Assembly (NCBI RefSeq): GCF_904061905.1 | Contig: NZ_CAJFCI010000025.1 | Coordinates: 19,969-83,968 of the forward strand | Direction: 5' to 3' | Origin: Zestomonas carbonaria | GTDB taxonomy: Bacteria > Pseudomonadota > Gammaproteobacteria > Pseudomonadales > Pseudomonadaceae | DNA length: 64,000 nt | Shown here: positions 36,688-50,033 of the stretch, piece after piece | Layout of the letters: each line of letters starts with the position of its first letter | How positions within the stretch are numbered: the stretch's first letter is position 1 | The notes under the pieces: model-generated | Database searches by the model: none | Seen by the model: only the letters and a program-made list of their open reading frames with translations | What the model was told of the DNA's origin: nothing | Made by a program: the position numbers and the translations under genes

Positions 36688-36919
36688 GGACAGACTGTCA
36701 TTGCGATAGGCGGAAGAACGGCCGGCGGAAGAGGGTGCGCGGCAGACGCGCACTGGAAACGCCGTGCCTCATATGTCCATGACGGATGAGCACGGCAAAA
36801 CCCGCACCCCGTTCGTCGATGATCTGCAACAGATTGTTTCAGGCCACGGCCGACCGCCGGAGAAGCGCATCGAATGCCCTGATATGCTTGCCCCTGGCTT
36901 TCACCGCGCAATCATCCCC

Positions 36920-37564
36920 ATGCACTACCAGCACATCCTCTTCGACCTCGACGGCACCCTCACCGACCCGCGCGAGGGCATCACCCGCTCGGTGCAGTTC
37001 GCCCTCGCCAGACTGGGCATCGACGAGCCGGACCTGGCCCGGCTCGAGCACTTCATCGGCCCGCCGCTGCTGCAATGCTTCATGGCCAGCTACGGCTTCG
37101 ACGAGGCCACCGCCTGGCAGGCGGTGAACCACTACCGCGAACGCTTCAAGGTCACCGGGCTGTACGAGAACCGCCTGTTCGACGGCGTGCCGAACCTGCT
37201 CGAACGGCTCGCCGGACAGGGCCGCACGCTGTACATCGCGACCAGCAAGCCAGCGGTGTTCGCCCGCGAGATCGCCCGGCACTTCGGCTTCGACCGGCAT
37301 TTCAAGGTGATCTACGGCAGTGAGCTGGACGGCACGCGCACCGACAAGGTCGAGCTGATCGCCCACCTGCTCGCCGAAGAGGGCCTGGCGCCGGAAAGCG
37401 CGCTGATGATCGGCGACCGCAAGCACGACCTGATCGGCGCGCGGCGCAACGGGCTGGATTGCGCGGCGGTCGGCTATGGCTTCGGCAGCCATGAGGAACT
37501 GGCGGCCGAGGCTCCGACCTATCACTTCGCCACGCTGGACGAACTGCGGCGAGCCTTCGCGTAG
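36920..37564 (+). CDS. HAD-superfamily hydrolase, phosphoglycolate phosphatase-like
   Basis: 214 residues. Motif I is FDLDGTLTD near the N-terminus, motif II the TSKP segment, motif III a lysine near KVELIAHLL and motif IV MIGDRKHDLIGA: a complete HAD phosphatase with a helical cap. It likely removes phosphate from a small metabolite; the substrate is uncertain. The start MHYQHILFDLD is the usual one for the family although no strong ribosome site is seen. It stands alone between divergent and convergent neighbours. Confidence 0.88.
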   Translation: MHYQHILFDLDGTLTDPREGITRSVQFALARLGIDEPDLARLEHFIGPPLLQCFMASYGFDEATAWQAVNHYRERFKVTGLYENRLFDGVPNLLERLAGQGRTLYIATSKPAVFAREIARHFGFDRHFKVIYGSELDGTRTDKVELIAHLLAEEGLAPESALMIGDRKHDLIGARRNGLDCAAVGYGFGSHEELAAEAPTYHFATLDELRRAFA

Positions 37565-37913
37565 TGCGCCATGCGCACCGGGAAGATCGGCGCCGCAAGC
37601 CTTTCGGTGAGTACGATAGATTGGCGTGGTTGGTCGGGCCCGCCCCTCACCCCAGCCCTCTCCCGGAGGGAGAGGGGACTGGTACGGTGGCGTCGACCAG
37701 GCATCGTGCCGCTCCATCATCTGGAGCAATCCTTCGAGGCCGCTCAGAGGCAGAGCCAAGACGCAGGACGGGCTCCCTCTCCCCTCGGGAGAGGGCTGGG
37801 GTGAGGGGCGGAATCTCCCTCCAACTCCTCCACCCCGCCCCCAAAGCAGACAAGCAGGATGGGTCGAGGAGCGGAGCGGCAATACCCATCCCACGGGTAC
37901 AGGCCTCCCCTAC
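37565..37913. repeat. Intergenic region with extragenic palindromes
   Basis: A 349-bp gap. Two CTCACCCCAGCCCTCTCCC..GGGAGAGGG modules face each other at about 37647-37680 and 37770-37810, enclosing about 90 bp. The same facing arrangement appears at 52010-52180, 56150-56275 and 59040-59160. No gene is seen. Confidence 0.75.
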
Positions 37914-38147
37914 TCAGTTACCGTTCTTCTGGTAAATGATCTTCTTGGTCCCGCCGTCGCAGCTACCGACCACCATGTTGGGGTCCTCGACCTCGTCGTT
38001 GGGCACGATTTCCAGGGTGTAGCTGGTCACCCCGGCGGCCTGGATCTTCACCTCGATCTCGGCCTTCAGTTCCTCGCACGGCTTGGGTGCCGCCACGGCG
38101 CCGCCGGCCAGCAGGCCGAGCAGGGCGACCGCCATCCATCTATTCAT
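37914..38147 (-). CDS. DUF1161 family small periplasmic protein
   Basis: 77 residues with a signal peptide (MNRWMAVALLGLLAGGAVAA) and a compact mature domain with two cysteines (PCEEL, SCDGG) probably disulfide bonded. DUF1161 proteins are small stress-associated periplasmic proteins of unknown function in Pseudomonas. It lies 24 nt after the aminopeptidase gene, likely cotranscribed. Confidence 0.85.
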   Translation of the reverse strand: MNRWMAVALLGLLAGGAVAAPKPCEELKAEIEVKIQAAGVTSYTLEIVPNDEVEDPNMVVGSCDGGTKKIIYQKNGN

Positions 38148-38171
38148 CGCTCACCTCCGGTTGTGAATCAC

Positions 38172-39266
38172 TCATGGGTTGACTGTCTCCGGCAGCGCCG
38201 GGTTCTCGCCTTGCAAGGCGCGCAGGGCCCGCTCGCGCTCGGCCGGCGGCAATTTGCCGAGTGTCGCGGCACGCGCATAGAAGGTCGCCCAGTCGCCCGC
38301 CTGACGATACAGCGCGGCGAAGGCGCTCAGCCACTGCTCGTAGAGGCCGAACGGCAGCAGGCGGGCGTTGTTCAGCGGGGCGTTGATCCAGGCGTCGTAG
38401 CGGCGGTCGCCCTGCCACTCGGTGTCGCGCAGTTGCCGGTATTCCGTGCGCAGGCGCTCGAACTCGGCGGCCTTGCCGGCGCGCTTGGCGGCGTCGTCCA
38501 GGTCGCTGGCGTAGAGCGCTTGCAGGCGCTCGCGGCTGGCCAGGATCAGGGCGGTGAACTGTTCGCGCATCCGTTCGGCGCGGCCATCGGCGGGAGGCAG
38601 GCCACGCGCCGCGCGCCACTGCCGGGCGCCCTCGCGCTCGACGAAGCTGGCGAAGGATTCGCTGAAGGCGGTGTCGTCGGCGACGTACAGGCGCTGGTGG
38701 GCCAGCTCGTGGAAGATCAGCGCGGCAAGGCGCTCGTCGTCCCAGCGCAGCATGCTGCTGAGCAGCGGATCGTCGAACCAGCCGAGGGTCGAGTAGGCCT
38801 CGATGCCGGCGACGTAGGTGTCCCAGCCATCCTGCTGGAGCAGCGCCGCCGCGCCGCGCGCGCCGCTCTGGCTGTAGTAGCCGCGGTAGGCGACGCAGCC
38901 GGCGATGGGGAAGCAGTGGGTCAGCGGGGTCAGCGACAGTTCCGGCGTGGCGAACAGGTTCCACACCACGTAGGGGCGGTCCAGCTCGGCGTAGATGCGG
39001 TAGCTGCGATTGTCCGGCAGGCCCAGCTCGGCGCTGGCGAAGGTGCGCGCCTCCTGCGCCAGGGCCAGGCGGCGGCGCAGCTCGGGGTCGCGGGACTCGT
39101 CGGCGAGGATCGCCTCCACCGGCTCGCTGCGCCGCAGCAGGTCGAGCTGGCCGTCGACCAACTGGTCGTAGTAGGACAGGCTCGCGCAACCGCTCAGCGC
39201 CCCGGCCAACAGCAAGGGAACCCAGCGGGACAGGACGCGGTCGAGAGTGCTGGACAAGAAACTCAT
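38172..39266 (-). CDS. Predicted aminopeptidase lipoprotein (COG4324-like)
   Basis: 364 residues from MSFLSSTLDR. A lipobox (ALSGC, Cys27) makes it a lipoprotein. HELAH at 186-190 and a following FSESFA glutamate near 203 form a gluzincin-type zinc site. The family is described as a predicted aminopeptidase; no substrate is known. The codons upstream of ATG 39266 are open but without a good start. Confidence 0.87.
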   Translation of the reverse strand: MSFLSSTLDRVLSRWVPLLLAGALSGCASLSYYDQLVDGQLDLLRRSEPVEAILADESRDPELRRRLALAQEARTFASAELGLPDNRSYRIYAELDRPYVVWNLFATPELSLTPLTHCFPIAGCVAYRGYYSQSGARGAAALLQQDGWDTYVAGIEAYSTLGWFDDPLLSSMLRWDDERLAALIFHELAHQRLYVADDTAFSESFASFVEREGARQWRAARGLPPADGRAERMREQFTALILASRERLQALYASDLDDAAKRAGKAAEFERLRTEYRQLRDTEWQGDRRYDAWINAPLNNARLLPFGLYEQWLSAFAALYRQAGDWATFYARAATLGKLPPAERERALRALQGENPALPETVNP

Positions 39267-39360
39267 GGCGGGCCGGGTACAGGTTGATGGGGAGTCGCCG
39301 GAGCCAGCGACACTACTGCATCCCGCCACCGTCTGTCTGCCTGAAGACCTGGAGCACCGC

Positions 39361-39774
39361 ATGCGCACCCCGCTTCTTTTCGCCGGCCTGATCTCGCTCG
39401 GTGGCTGCTCGTTGCTGCCGCCGCACGACCCCAGCCAGGCCTGGATCGACCTGCACACCAACCCGGCCAGCGAACTGCGCGCCGACGAAGTGGACGACAA
39501 GCCACTGGACGACGACCGCTTCTTCCAGGTGCCGCCCGGCCGCCACGCGTTGCAGGCGCGCCTGCTGTTCGCCGTGGCCGGCAGCGACATCGGCCCGGAC
39601 AGCGAGGCCATGCCGCGCAACTGCCAGGTGCGCCTCGAATACGCCGACTTCGCCGCCGGCGAGCGCTACCGGCTGGTCGCCGGCAATATCGGTTTCCGCG
39701 CCTGGGCCAAGCTCTACGATGCGCAGAACCAGGTGCTGGCGAAGGGGCGAGAAGGACGTTGCGGCGAGTTCTGA
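39361..39774 (+). CDS. Small lipoprotein, first of two tandem paralogues
   Basis: 137 residues. A lipobox (LGGC) follows a short signal sequence. The mature part shares with the next gene the pattern PxDPxQAWx(D/E)L, L(D)D.RFFQVxPGxH, C.VRxxYxxFAAGxRYRL and a terminal cysteine near the end. No named family was recognised. The two cysteines of the mature part probably form a disulfide. Divergent from the aminopeptidase gene. Confidence 0.8.
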   Translation: MRTPLLFAGLISLGGCSLLPPHDPSQAWIDLHTNPASELRADEVDDKPLDDDRFFQVPPGRHALQARLLFAVAGSDIGPDSEAMPRNCQVRLEYADFAAGERYRLVAGNIGFRAWAKLYDAQNQVLAKGREGRCGEF

Positions 39775-39794
39775 TGGGTTGTCTCGGGGTTTCT

Positions 39795-39880
39795 GGTTCC
39801 CCGCGTTCGCGGGGATGACGAGGAGGAAACTCCGGCGTTCAACCGTCATTCCCACGAACGCGGGAATCCACTGAACAATG
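39795..39880. repeat. Facing extragenic palindromes between the lipoprotein paralogues
   Basis: TTCCCCGCGTTCGCGGGGATGAC and, 35 bp on, GTCATTCCCACGAACGCGGGAA type modules in opposite orientation. The pair sits in the 201-bp gap between the tandem paralogues. Confidence 0.7.
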
Positions 39881-39975
39881 TAGGAGCGAGACCAGCCGCC
39901 CAGATAAAACGCTTCGCAGTTTTCCACCCCGCATCACTATGCTTAAAGGATCGCTTGCCAGTATCGAGATTCGCC

Positions 39976-40404
39976 ATGCGTCCGTTTCTGCTTTCCCTGT
40001 TCACCCTCAGCCTCGCTGCCTGCGCCAGCAGCAGCCTGCCGCCGGCCGATCCGCAGCAGGCGTGGGTCGAGCTGGCCACCCAGCAGCCCAGCCACACCAT
40101 CTCCGCCAGCCGCCTGGACGGCCAGCGCCTGAGCGATGGGCGCTTCTTCCAGGTCAGCCCCGGCGCCCATGAACTGGACGTGCGCTTCCAGTACGAACGC
40201 ATGGGCGGTGGCGGCGGCATGGAGCCGAGCGGTTCGCCGGGCTCGGTGACCTGCTACCTGCGCGTGCGCTACGACGGCTTCGCCGCCGGCCAGCGCTACC
40301 GCCTGGAAGCCCGCCCGCTGGCGGCCAAGGCCCAGGCCTGGCTGTACGGCGAGCAGCGCCAGGTGCTCGCCCGTGGCGAGGTGCTGCGCTGCGGGCCGTA
40401 TTGA
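39976..40404 (+). CDS. Small lipoprotein, second of two tandem paralogues
   Basis: 142 residues with a lipobox (LAAC). It shares layout and motifs with the preceding lipoprotein (RFFQVSPGAHEL, CYLRVRYDGFAAGQRYRLEA, LRCGPY) but has a glycine-rich insert (GGGGG near residue 77). The two clearly arose by duplication. Function is unknown. Confidence 0.8.
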   Translation: MRPFLLSLFTLSLAACASSSLPPADPQQAWVELATQQPSHTISASRLDGQRLSDGRFFQVSPGAHELDVRFQYERMGGGGGMEPSGSPGSVTCYLRVRYDGFAAGQRYRLEARPLAAKAQAWLYGEQRQVLARGEVLRCGPY

Positions 40405-40450
40405 TCCCCTTTGGTGGGCTGAAGCCCATCCTGCCGGCCGCCCCGGATAA

Positions 40451-40882
40451 TCAGCTTTCCAGGGAAGCCTCCAGGGTGATCTCGGCATTGAGCAGCCGGG
40501 ACACCGGGCAACCGGTCTTCGCCGCTTCCACCGCGCTTTCGAAGGCGGCGCGGTCGGCGCCGGGGATGTGCGCCTGCAGCGACAGGTGCACGGCGGTGAT
40601 GGTGAAGCCGCCTTCGTCCTGTTCCAGGGTCACTTCAGCCTTGGTGTCGATGCGTTCGGCGGTCATCCCGGCCAGCCCCAGTTGCATCGCCAGGGCCATG
40701 GAAAAACAGCCGGCATGGGCGGCGCCGATCAGTTCCTCGGGGTTGGTGCCCGGCTGGCCCTCGAAACGGGCCCGAAAGCCGTAGGCCGTGTCGCTGAGCA
40801 CACCGCTCTCGGTGGACAGGCTGCCCCTGCCGTCCTTGAGCCCACCCTGCCAGTGGGCCGACGCGTGTTTGGTGATTTCCAT
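40451..40882 (-). CDS. OsmC family peroxiredoxin
   Basis: 143 residues from MEITKHASAHW, with AAGGAGG upstream. Two cysteines in the usual OsmC positions (HAGCFSMAL and TGCPVSRLL) indicate a thiol peroxidase that reduces organic hydroperoxides. The length fits OsmC. It stands next to a flavin-dependent oxidoreductase gene on the same strand but 88 bp away. Confidence 0.92.
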   Translation of the reverse strand: MEITKHASAHWQGGLKDGRGSLSTESGVLSDTAYGFRARFEGQPGTNPEELIGAAHAGCFSMALAMQLGLAGMTAERIDTKAEVTLEQDEGGFTITAVHLSLQAHIPGADRAAFESAVEAAKTGCPVSRLLNAEITLEASLES

Positions 40883-40970
40883 TACGCTCCTCCTTCTTTC
40901 CACGGGTGTTCAGTTTCAGAAAAGCGCAGAGCAGGCGAGTTCGCACCGGCCATCGGTCACCTGGCCAGCA

Positions 40971-41972
40971 TCAGCCCCGGTGCAGCTCCGCAAGAATCTC
41001 GTAGGAACGCAGCCGATCGGCGAAGTCGTACATGTCGCTGGTGAAGATCAGCTCGTCGGCGTTGGTCTGCTCCAGCAGCACCTCCAGGCGCGCGCGGACC
41101 TTCTCCGGGCCGCCGATCACCGCCAGGCCGAAGAAGTCGCCGACCGCCTGGCGCTCGTGGGGCAGCCACAGGCCTTCCATGCTTTCCACCGGCGGGCGCT
41201 GCACCAGGCTCTGGCCACGGATCAGGGCGAGGATGCGCTGGTAGGCCGAAGTGGCCAGGTATTCGGCGCGTTCGTCGCTGTCGGCGGCGAGCAGCGGCAC
41301 GCCAAGCATCACATAGGGCTTGTCGAGCACCGCGGACGGGGTGAAGTGGTTGCGATAGACGCGGATCGCCTCGTGCAGCATGCGTGGCGCGAAGTGCGAG
41401 GCGAAGGCGAACGGCAGGCCCTTCATGCCCGCCAGTTGGGCGCCGAACAGGCTGGAACCGAGAATCCAGATCGGCACCCCGGTGCCCGTGCCAGGCATGG
41501 CGATCACCCGCTGGTCGGGCGTGCGCGGGCCGAAATAGCGCTGCATTTCCTCGACGTCGGCGGGGAAGTCGTCGGCGCTGCCGGCACGGTCGCGGCGCAG
41601 GGCATGGGCGGTGTACTGGTCGGCGCCAGGGGCGCGGCCGAGGCCGAGGTCGATGCGGCCGGGATAGAGCGTTTCCAGGGTGCCGAACTGTTCGGCGATC
41701 ACCAGCGGCGCGTGGTTGGGCAGCATCACCCCGCCGGCGCCGACGCGGATGGTCGAGGTGCCGGCGGCCAGGTAGCCGATCAGCACGGCGGTGGCGGAGC
41801 TGGCGATGCCGTCCATGTTGTGGTGCTCGGCCACCCAGAAGCGCGTGTAGCCGAGCCGTTCGACGTGCCGGGCGAGTTCCAGGGAGTTGCGCAGCGCCTG
41901 GCCGGGGCCGCCGTCGGCGCGTATCGGGGCGAGATCGAGGGTGGAGATGCGGATGTCTGACAAGCGGGTCAT
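40971..41972 (-). CDS. LLM-class flavin-dependent oxidoreductase
   Basis: 333 residues from [10 protein letters not shown], preceded by AGGAGG. The luciferase-like TIM barrel has [22 protein letters not shown] and [12 protein letters not shown], typical of the YhbW-like branch. Members oxidise small organic compounds using reduced FMN supplied by a separate reductase. The substrate is not apparent. Confidence 0.9.
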   Translation of the reverse strand: MTRLSDIRISTLDLAPIRADGGPGQALRNSLELARHVERLGYTRFWVAEHHNMDGIASSATAVLIGYLAAGTSTIRVGAGGVMLPNHAPLVIAEQFGTLETLYPGRIDLGLGRAPGADQYTAHALRRDRAGSADDFPADVEEMQRYFGPRTPDQRVIAMPGTGTGVPIWILGSSLFGAQLAGMKGLPFAFASHFAPRMLHEAIRVYRNHFTPSAVLDKPYVMLGVPLLAADSDERAEYLATSAYQRILALIRGQSLVQRPPVESMEGLWLPHERQAVGDFFGLAVIGGPEKVRARLEVLLEQTNADELIFTSDMYDFADRLRSYEILAELHRG

Positions 41973-42097
41973 GGGGCCTCCTGGGTCGTCTTCCCTATGT
42001 GGGGACGAAGCGCCGGCAGACAACCCGCGTCCGGGAAAAAGCCTTCACCCGCACTCCGGGAGCGGCCAGGAACCGCTCCCGTGCCGCACCACGGCAC

Positions 42098-42313
42098 TCA
42101 GCTCTCGACGATGCGGAAACCGACCTTGATGGTGACCTGATAGTGCGCCACGGCACCGTTGACGATATGTCCGCGGGTGTCGACGACCTCGAACCATTCC
42201 ATCAGCTTGAGGCTTTTCGCCGCCTCGGTCAGGGCGTTGTTGATGGCATCTTCTATGCTGGTCTTCGACGAGCCGACCAGCTCGATCTTCTTGTACGTGT
42301 GGTGATCGGACAT
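42098..42313 (-). CDS. Dodecin, flavin-storage protein
   Basis: 71 residues matching dodecin from end to end (HTYKKIELVGSSKTSIEDAI...WFEVVDTRGHI). Dodecins form hollow dodecamers that bind and shield flavins. The tryptophan (MEWFEV) that stacks on the flavin is present. Confidence 0.93.
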   Translation of the reverse strand: MSDHHTYKKIELVGSSKTSIEDAINNALTEAAKSLKLMEWFEVVDTRGHIVNGAVAHYQVTIKVGFRIVES

Positions 42314-42461
42314 GGCGTGTTCTCCTTGAAGGTGGTGCCCGCGACAACGCGACCCCGGGTGGAGCCAGACAGGAAGCCGCGCCTGAATTTCAGCCTAGTC
42401 GCACTTTCCCGGCTCGGCGCAGTCGGAACCTTCACGGCCACAGAAAGAGGAGGACAACCCG

Positions 42462-42785
42462 ATGACCCTGTTTTCCCGCAAGCAATCCCTGCACGGCCTG
42501 GAAGCCGAGATCCAGAGCCTGCTCGCCAGCCTGGAGCAGCTCAAGGAAGGCGCCAGCGACGAATCGAAGCGTTCGCTGGGGGCCATCCGCCACAACGCCG
42601 AACGCGCCCTGGCGCATTCGCGCCAGTTGCTCGGCGAGGCCTACGACGAGGTGAAGGACAAGACCTACAGGGCCGGCATCGCCACCCGCGACTACAGCCG
42701 CGAACACCCGCTGGCCACCGCCGGCCTGGTGCTAGGCGTGGTCGGGCTGCTCGGCTACCTGTACTACAGCAGTCATCGGGACTGA
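42462..42785 (+). CDS. DUF883 (ElaB/YqjD) family membrane-anchored protein
   Basis: 107 residues. A charged helical region of about 80 residues precedes one C-terminal membrane helix (TAGLVLGVVGLLGYLYYSS), the ElaB/YqjD plan. Such proteins anchor to the inner membrane and in E. coli associate with stationary-phase ribosomes. AGAGGAGG is just upstream of the ATG. Confidence 0.87.
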   Translation: MTLFSRKQSLHGLEAEIQSLLASLEQLKEGASDESKRSLGAIRHNAERALAHSRQLLGEAYDEVKDKTYRAGIATRDYSREHPLATAGLVLGVVGLLGYLYYSSHRD

Positions 42786-43042
42786 GCCGGGCGGGCTCCA
42801 CGGCGTGCTGGAAGCCGGCCTCACCGAACGCACCTTGCCGACGGTTTGGCCGGACCATCGGAAGAACGATCCGCGCGAGCGGGCTGCCGCCAATCCCGCA
42901 GCCCGCTGGAGCAGCAAGGGTGGAAAACCGCGAAGCGTTTTCCACCACTCGGCGCTACCTGTCCGCAGCACCCTTGGTGGAACGATGAGGCGCGTTCCAC
43001 CCTACGGCATAACGCATCTCATCCGTACAAGCCGCTCGGGCT

Positions 43043-43942
43043 TCACTCACGGCCAGCCCCCGCCAACTCCCGCATCAGCCATCGCGCCAGCCGCTCGGCA
43101 CGTCCGTCGCGGCTACGCTCGGGCACCCACAGGGCCAGGCGGGCGGGGGTTTCGACGAAGCCCCAGGGCGCCAGCAGGCGACCCGCTTGCAGGTCGTCGG
43201 CCACCAGCGGCTCCGGGGCGATGGCCACGCCGAGGCCGGCGACCGCCGCTTCCAGCAGGTAGTAGAGGTGCTCGAAGCCCTGGCCGAGCTGCAGGCTGGC
43301 CGGGTCCAGGCCGTTGCCGCGCACCCATTGCGGCCAGGCTTGCGGGCGCGAGGCGGTGTGCAGCAACGGTTCGCTGAGCAGGATCGAGGCCGGCGCGTGG
43401 CGCAGTTCGGCGGCGCGCGCATGGCGCGGGCTGAACACCGGGCCGATGCGTTCCACACCGAGTTCGTGAACCTGCATGTCCGCCGGCCAGGGCGGCTCGG
43501 CGAACCACAGGGTCGCATCCAGCCCGGCGCGGCGTGGGTCGAGGTCGCCCTCGCTGGCGGAGAGTTGCAGGCGCAGGTCGGGCAGGTCGCGGTTGAGCCT
43601 GTCCAGGCGCGGGATGAACCAGCGCGCCAGCAGGCTGCCCGGGCAGCCAAGCACGAATGGCGCGTCGGCGCGGCCCTGCCTGAGTTCCGCGCAGACCGTG
43701 CGCAGCCGCTCGAAGGCCTCGCCGCTGGCATCGCGCAGGCGCTGGCCGGCATCGGTGAGTTTTACGCCGCGTCCGTCCTTGTCGAACAGGTTCACCCCGA
43801 GGTGTTCCTCCAGGGCACGGATCTGCCGGCTCACCGCGCCGTGGGTGACGTGCAGCTCCCCGGCGGCCTTGCTGATGCTGAGTAACCGGGCGGCGGCCTC
43901 GAAGGCGCGCAGGGCGTTCAGCGGGGGGAGATCGTGGGCCAT
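43043..43942 (-). CDS. trpI: TrpI, LysR-type activator of trpBA
   Basis: 299 residues. The N-terminal LysR helix-turn-helix ([27 protein letters not shown]) precedes a substrate-binding domain. It is divergent from trpB, the arrangement known in fluorescent Pseudomonas where TrpI with indoleglycerol phosphate activates trpBA and represses itself. The 155-bp gap contains the expected operator region plus an inserted palindromic repeat nearer trpB. Confidence 0.94.
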   Translation of the reverse strand: MAHDLPPLNALRAFEAAARLLSISKAAGELHVTHGAVSRQIRALEEHLGVNLFDKDGRGVKLTDAGQRLRDASGEAFERLRTVCAELRQGRADAPFVLGCPGSLLARWFIPRLDRLNRDLPDLRLQLSASEGDLDPRRAGLDATLWFAEPPWPADMQVHELGVERIGPVFSPRHARAAELRHAPASILLSEPLLHTASRPQAWPQWVRGNGLDPASLQLGQGFEHLYYLLEAAVAGLGVAIAPEPLVADDLQAGRLLAPWGFVETPARLALWVPERSRDGRAERLARWLMRELAGAGRE

Positions 43943-43971
43943 GGCGATCCGTGAGTTTTTCTGACAGGTAA

Positions 43972-46115
<2,144 letters not shown>

Positions 46116-46344
46116 CCGCAGGATGCCTGTGGGGTGGGCCGGGCAGCTCTCCGCTTCCGCCCACCCTACGCTTTCGCCTCACGTCGAGCGGCACCATGCC
46201 GGTGGTCAGACGGATGACCATAAGCGATTGACAAGCCCACCCTGCCTTGCAGAACCTGACGCACACGTGCAGCTTGCCAGGTGATTTCCATGCCGGACCC
46301 GGCCTGCGCCCCGCGCATCGCGCGCTCGTCTGGCAGGATTCTTC

Positions 46345-47757
<1,413 letters not shown>

Positions 47758-47766
47758 GCGCGCGTT

Positions 47767-47805
47767 GTTTTCTGGGTCCCCGCGAACGCGGGGGTCCAGA
47801 AACAA
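47767..47805. repeat. Extragenic palindrome
   Basis: CTGGGTCCCCGCGAACGCGGGGGTCCAG between the convergent cyclase and TRAP permease genes; same family as the CCCCGCGTTCGCGGGG copies elsewhere. It could act as a two-way terminator. Confidence 0.65.
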
Positions 47806-47811
47806 GCGCCA

Positions 47812-49185
47812 TCAACCATACACCTGGCTCGGCAACCAGGTGATCAGCGACGGCCAGAAGTAGGCGATCACCAGCATCAGCAACTGGATGCAGATGAACG
47901 GGACCACCCCGCGATACATGGTGCCGGTGGACACCGTGCGGGGCGTGACGCCGCGCAGGTAGAACAGCGAGAAGCCGAGCGGCGGGGTGAGGAAGGAGGT
48001 CTGCAGGTTCAGCGCGATCATCACCCCCAGCCACACCGGGTCCAGCCCCATGGCCAGCAGGATCGGGCCGATGATCGGCACCACGACGAAGATGATCTCG
48101 ATGAAGTCGAGGATGAAGCCGAGCAGGAAGATCACCAGCATCACCACGAAGAAAGCACCGACCACGCCGCCGGGGAGGGAGTGGAAGACTTCCTCGATCA
48201 GCCCTTCGCCGCCGAAGCCACGGAACACCAGGGAGAACAGCGAGGCGCCGATCAGGATCAGGAACACCATGCAGGTGATGTCCGTGGTGCCGTGGGTGAC
48301 GTCGCGCAACTGCTTCAGGTTCAGTTGCCCCTTGGCCAGCGCCAGCAGCGTGGCGCCGACCGCGCCGATGGCGGCGGCCTCGGTGGGCGTGGCGTAGCCG
48401 AGGAGGATCGAGCCGAGCACCGCGACGATCAGCCCCAGCGGCGGCACCAGGGCGCCGAGCAGCTTGCCCCATTCCACCTGGCCCAGCTCTTCCTTGGGGA
48501 TGGCCGGCATCTTCTGCGGCTGCACGAAGGTGACGATGATCAGATAGATGATGTACAGGCCGACCAGCAGCAGGCCGGGCAACAGCGCGCCGATGAACAG
48601 GTCGCCGACCGACACGGTCTTCGGCGAGAAGATGCCCATCTTCAACTGCGCCTGCTGGTAGGCGGTGGACATCACGTCGCCGAGCAGCACCAGCACGATC
48701 GACGGCGGGATGATCTGCCCGAGGGTGCCGGTAGCGGCCAGGGTGCCGGTGGCCACCGCCGGGTCGTAGCCGCGCCGCAGCAGGGTCGGCAGGGCCAGCA
48801 GGCCCATGGTCACCACCGTGGCGCCGACGATCCCGGTGCTCGCGGCGAGCAGCGCGCCGACCAGGCACACCGAGATCACCAGGCCGCCGCGCAGCCGGCC
48901 GAACAGCCGCGACATGGACTCCAGCAGGTCCTCGGCGATCTTCGATTTCTCCAGCATCACGCCCATGAACACGAACAGCGGCACGGCCAGCATGGTCTGG
49001 TTGTTCATGATGCCGAACAGCCGGTTGGGCACGGCGCTGAGGTAGCTGGCGTCGAAGGTCCCGGTGAGGATGCCGATACCAGCGAACAGCAGGGAAACGC
49101 CGCCCAGGGTGAAGGCCACCGGATAACCGGCCATCAGCGTCAGGCAGATGCAGACGAACAGCAGGATCGCCATGAACTCAGCCAT
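47812..49185 (-). CDS. TRAP transporter large permease (DctM family)
   Basis: 457 residues with about 12 membrane helices and the family motif region GIVGATVVTMGLLALPTLLRRGYD. It imports a carboxylate with sodium together with the small permease, whose gene overlaps by 8 bp upstream, and the binding protein encoded divergently at 50034. Confidence 0.93.
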   Translation of the reverse strand: MAEFMAILLFVCICLTLMAGYPVAFTLGGVSLLFAGIGILTGTFDASYLSAVPNRLFGIMNNQTMLAVPLFVFMGVMLEKSKIAEDLLESMSRLFGRLRGGLVISVCLVGALLAASTGIVGATVVTMGLLALPTLLRRGYDPAVATGTLAATGTLGQIIPPSIVLVLLGDVMSTAYQQAQLKMGIFSPKTVSVGDLFIGALLPGLLLVGLYIIYLIIVTFVQPQKMPAIPKEELGQVEWGKLLGALVPPLGLIVAVLGSILLGYATPTEAAAIGAVGATLLALAKGQLNLKQLRDVTHGTTDITCMVFLILIGASLFSLVFRGFGGEGLIEEVFHSLPGGVVGAFFVVMLVIFLLGFILDFIEIIFVVVPIIGPILLAMGLDPVWLGVMIALNLQTSFLTPPLGFSLFYLRGVTPRTVSTGTMYRGVVPFICIQLLMLVIAYFWPSLITWLPSQVYG

Positions 49186-49717
49186 GCTTCACCTCCGGCA
49201 GCCGCCCGGCCATCAGGAAGCCGGCCTTGATCAGTTCGGAGATGCCTTGCAGGAGCAGGCTGACGACCAGCACCAAGATGATGCTCTTCTGCAGGTAGAC
49301 GTATTTCAGCCCGCCCGTTTCGCTGGACACCTCCCGCGTGGCCCAGGAGTTGGCCACGTAGTCCCAACTGCTCCAGCCGAGGAACAGGCACACCGGGATG
49401 AGGAACAGCAGGGTGCCGAGCACCTCCACCAGCGCCTGGCGGCGACCGCTGAAACGCTGGTGGAAGATGTCCACCCGCACGTGGGCGTTGCGTTGCAGGG
49501 CCCAGGCGGCGGCGCCCATGAACACCAGGGCGTGGGCGTACATCACCGACTCCTGCAGGGCGATGGCGCCGATGCCGAAACCGTAGCGCATCACCACCAC
49601 CGCCGCGGTGGCCATGACCATGAACAGGGTGAGCCAGGCGCAGAGCCGGCCGAAATACGCGTTCAGCGCATCGATGGCCCGGCTCAGCCGCAGCAAGGCG
49701 GGAGGGGAGTCCGACAT
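49178..49717 (-). CDS. TRAP transporter small permease (DctQ family)
   Basis: 179 residues from MSDSPPALLR, AAGGATC upstream, with four hydrophobic segments as expected for DctQ. It pairs with the DctM protein in the inner membrane. Divergent from the DctP gene. Confidence 0.9.
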   Translation of the reverse strand: MSDSPPALLRLSRAIDALNAYFGRLCAWLTLFMVMATAAVVVMRYGFGIGAIALQESVMYAHALVFMGAAAWALQRNAHVRVDIFHQRFSGRRQALVEVLGTLLFLIPVCLFLGWSSWDYVANSWATREVSSETGGLKYVYLQKSIILVLVVSLLLQGISELIKAGFLMAGRLPEVKHG

Positions 49718-50033
49718 GGGGCAGATCCTTTTGTTGTGATTATTGGCAGGTCGCAGGCGCGATTCTGACCAGCAACGCTCTGCAGCCGCAATCAACCTAC
49801 GACTTTAGTTGTAGCGACTAACCTAGACGGGGCAAATCGGGTTATCCCTTAGAATCCGTCCATGATCGTGCGGGCTGGAGATAAACGGTGGCGAACATGG
49901 CCGAGGAACCTTCGGGTTCATGGCTGTAAACGAGCATTCCGAGACCTGTTTCAACGCCGTCCAGCCGACACGCAGCAGATCATGGACAGGTTCTTATGCG
50001 CTATCCGACAACAACAACAAAAGGAGCACCCCC
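49718..50033. other. Divergent promoter region of the TRAP genes
   Basis: A 316-bp gap between DctQ and DctP genes. It holds an AAGGAG ribosome site for dctP (50021-50026) and an AT-richer stretch near 49795-49860 with CTACGACTTTAGTTGTAGCG, which may contain the promoters. No regulator site or small gene could be assigned. Confidence 0.45.

Noticed and set aside
36688..36760. A Fur box upstream of the DUF3649 gene
   Set aside because: Only a weak half-like segment (TATCGCAATGAC) is present; not enough to call a site.
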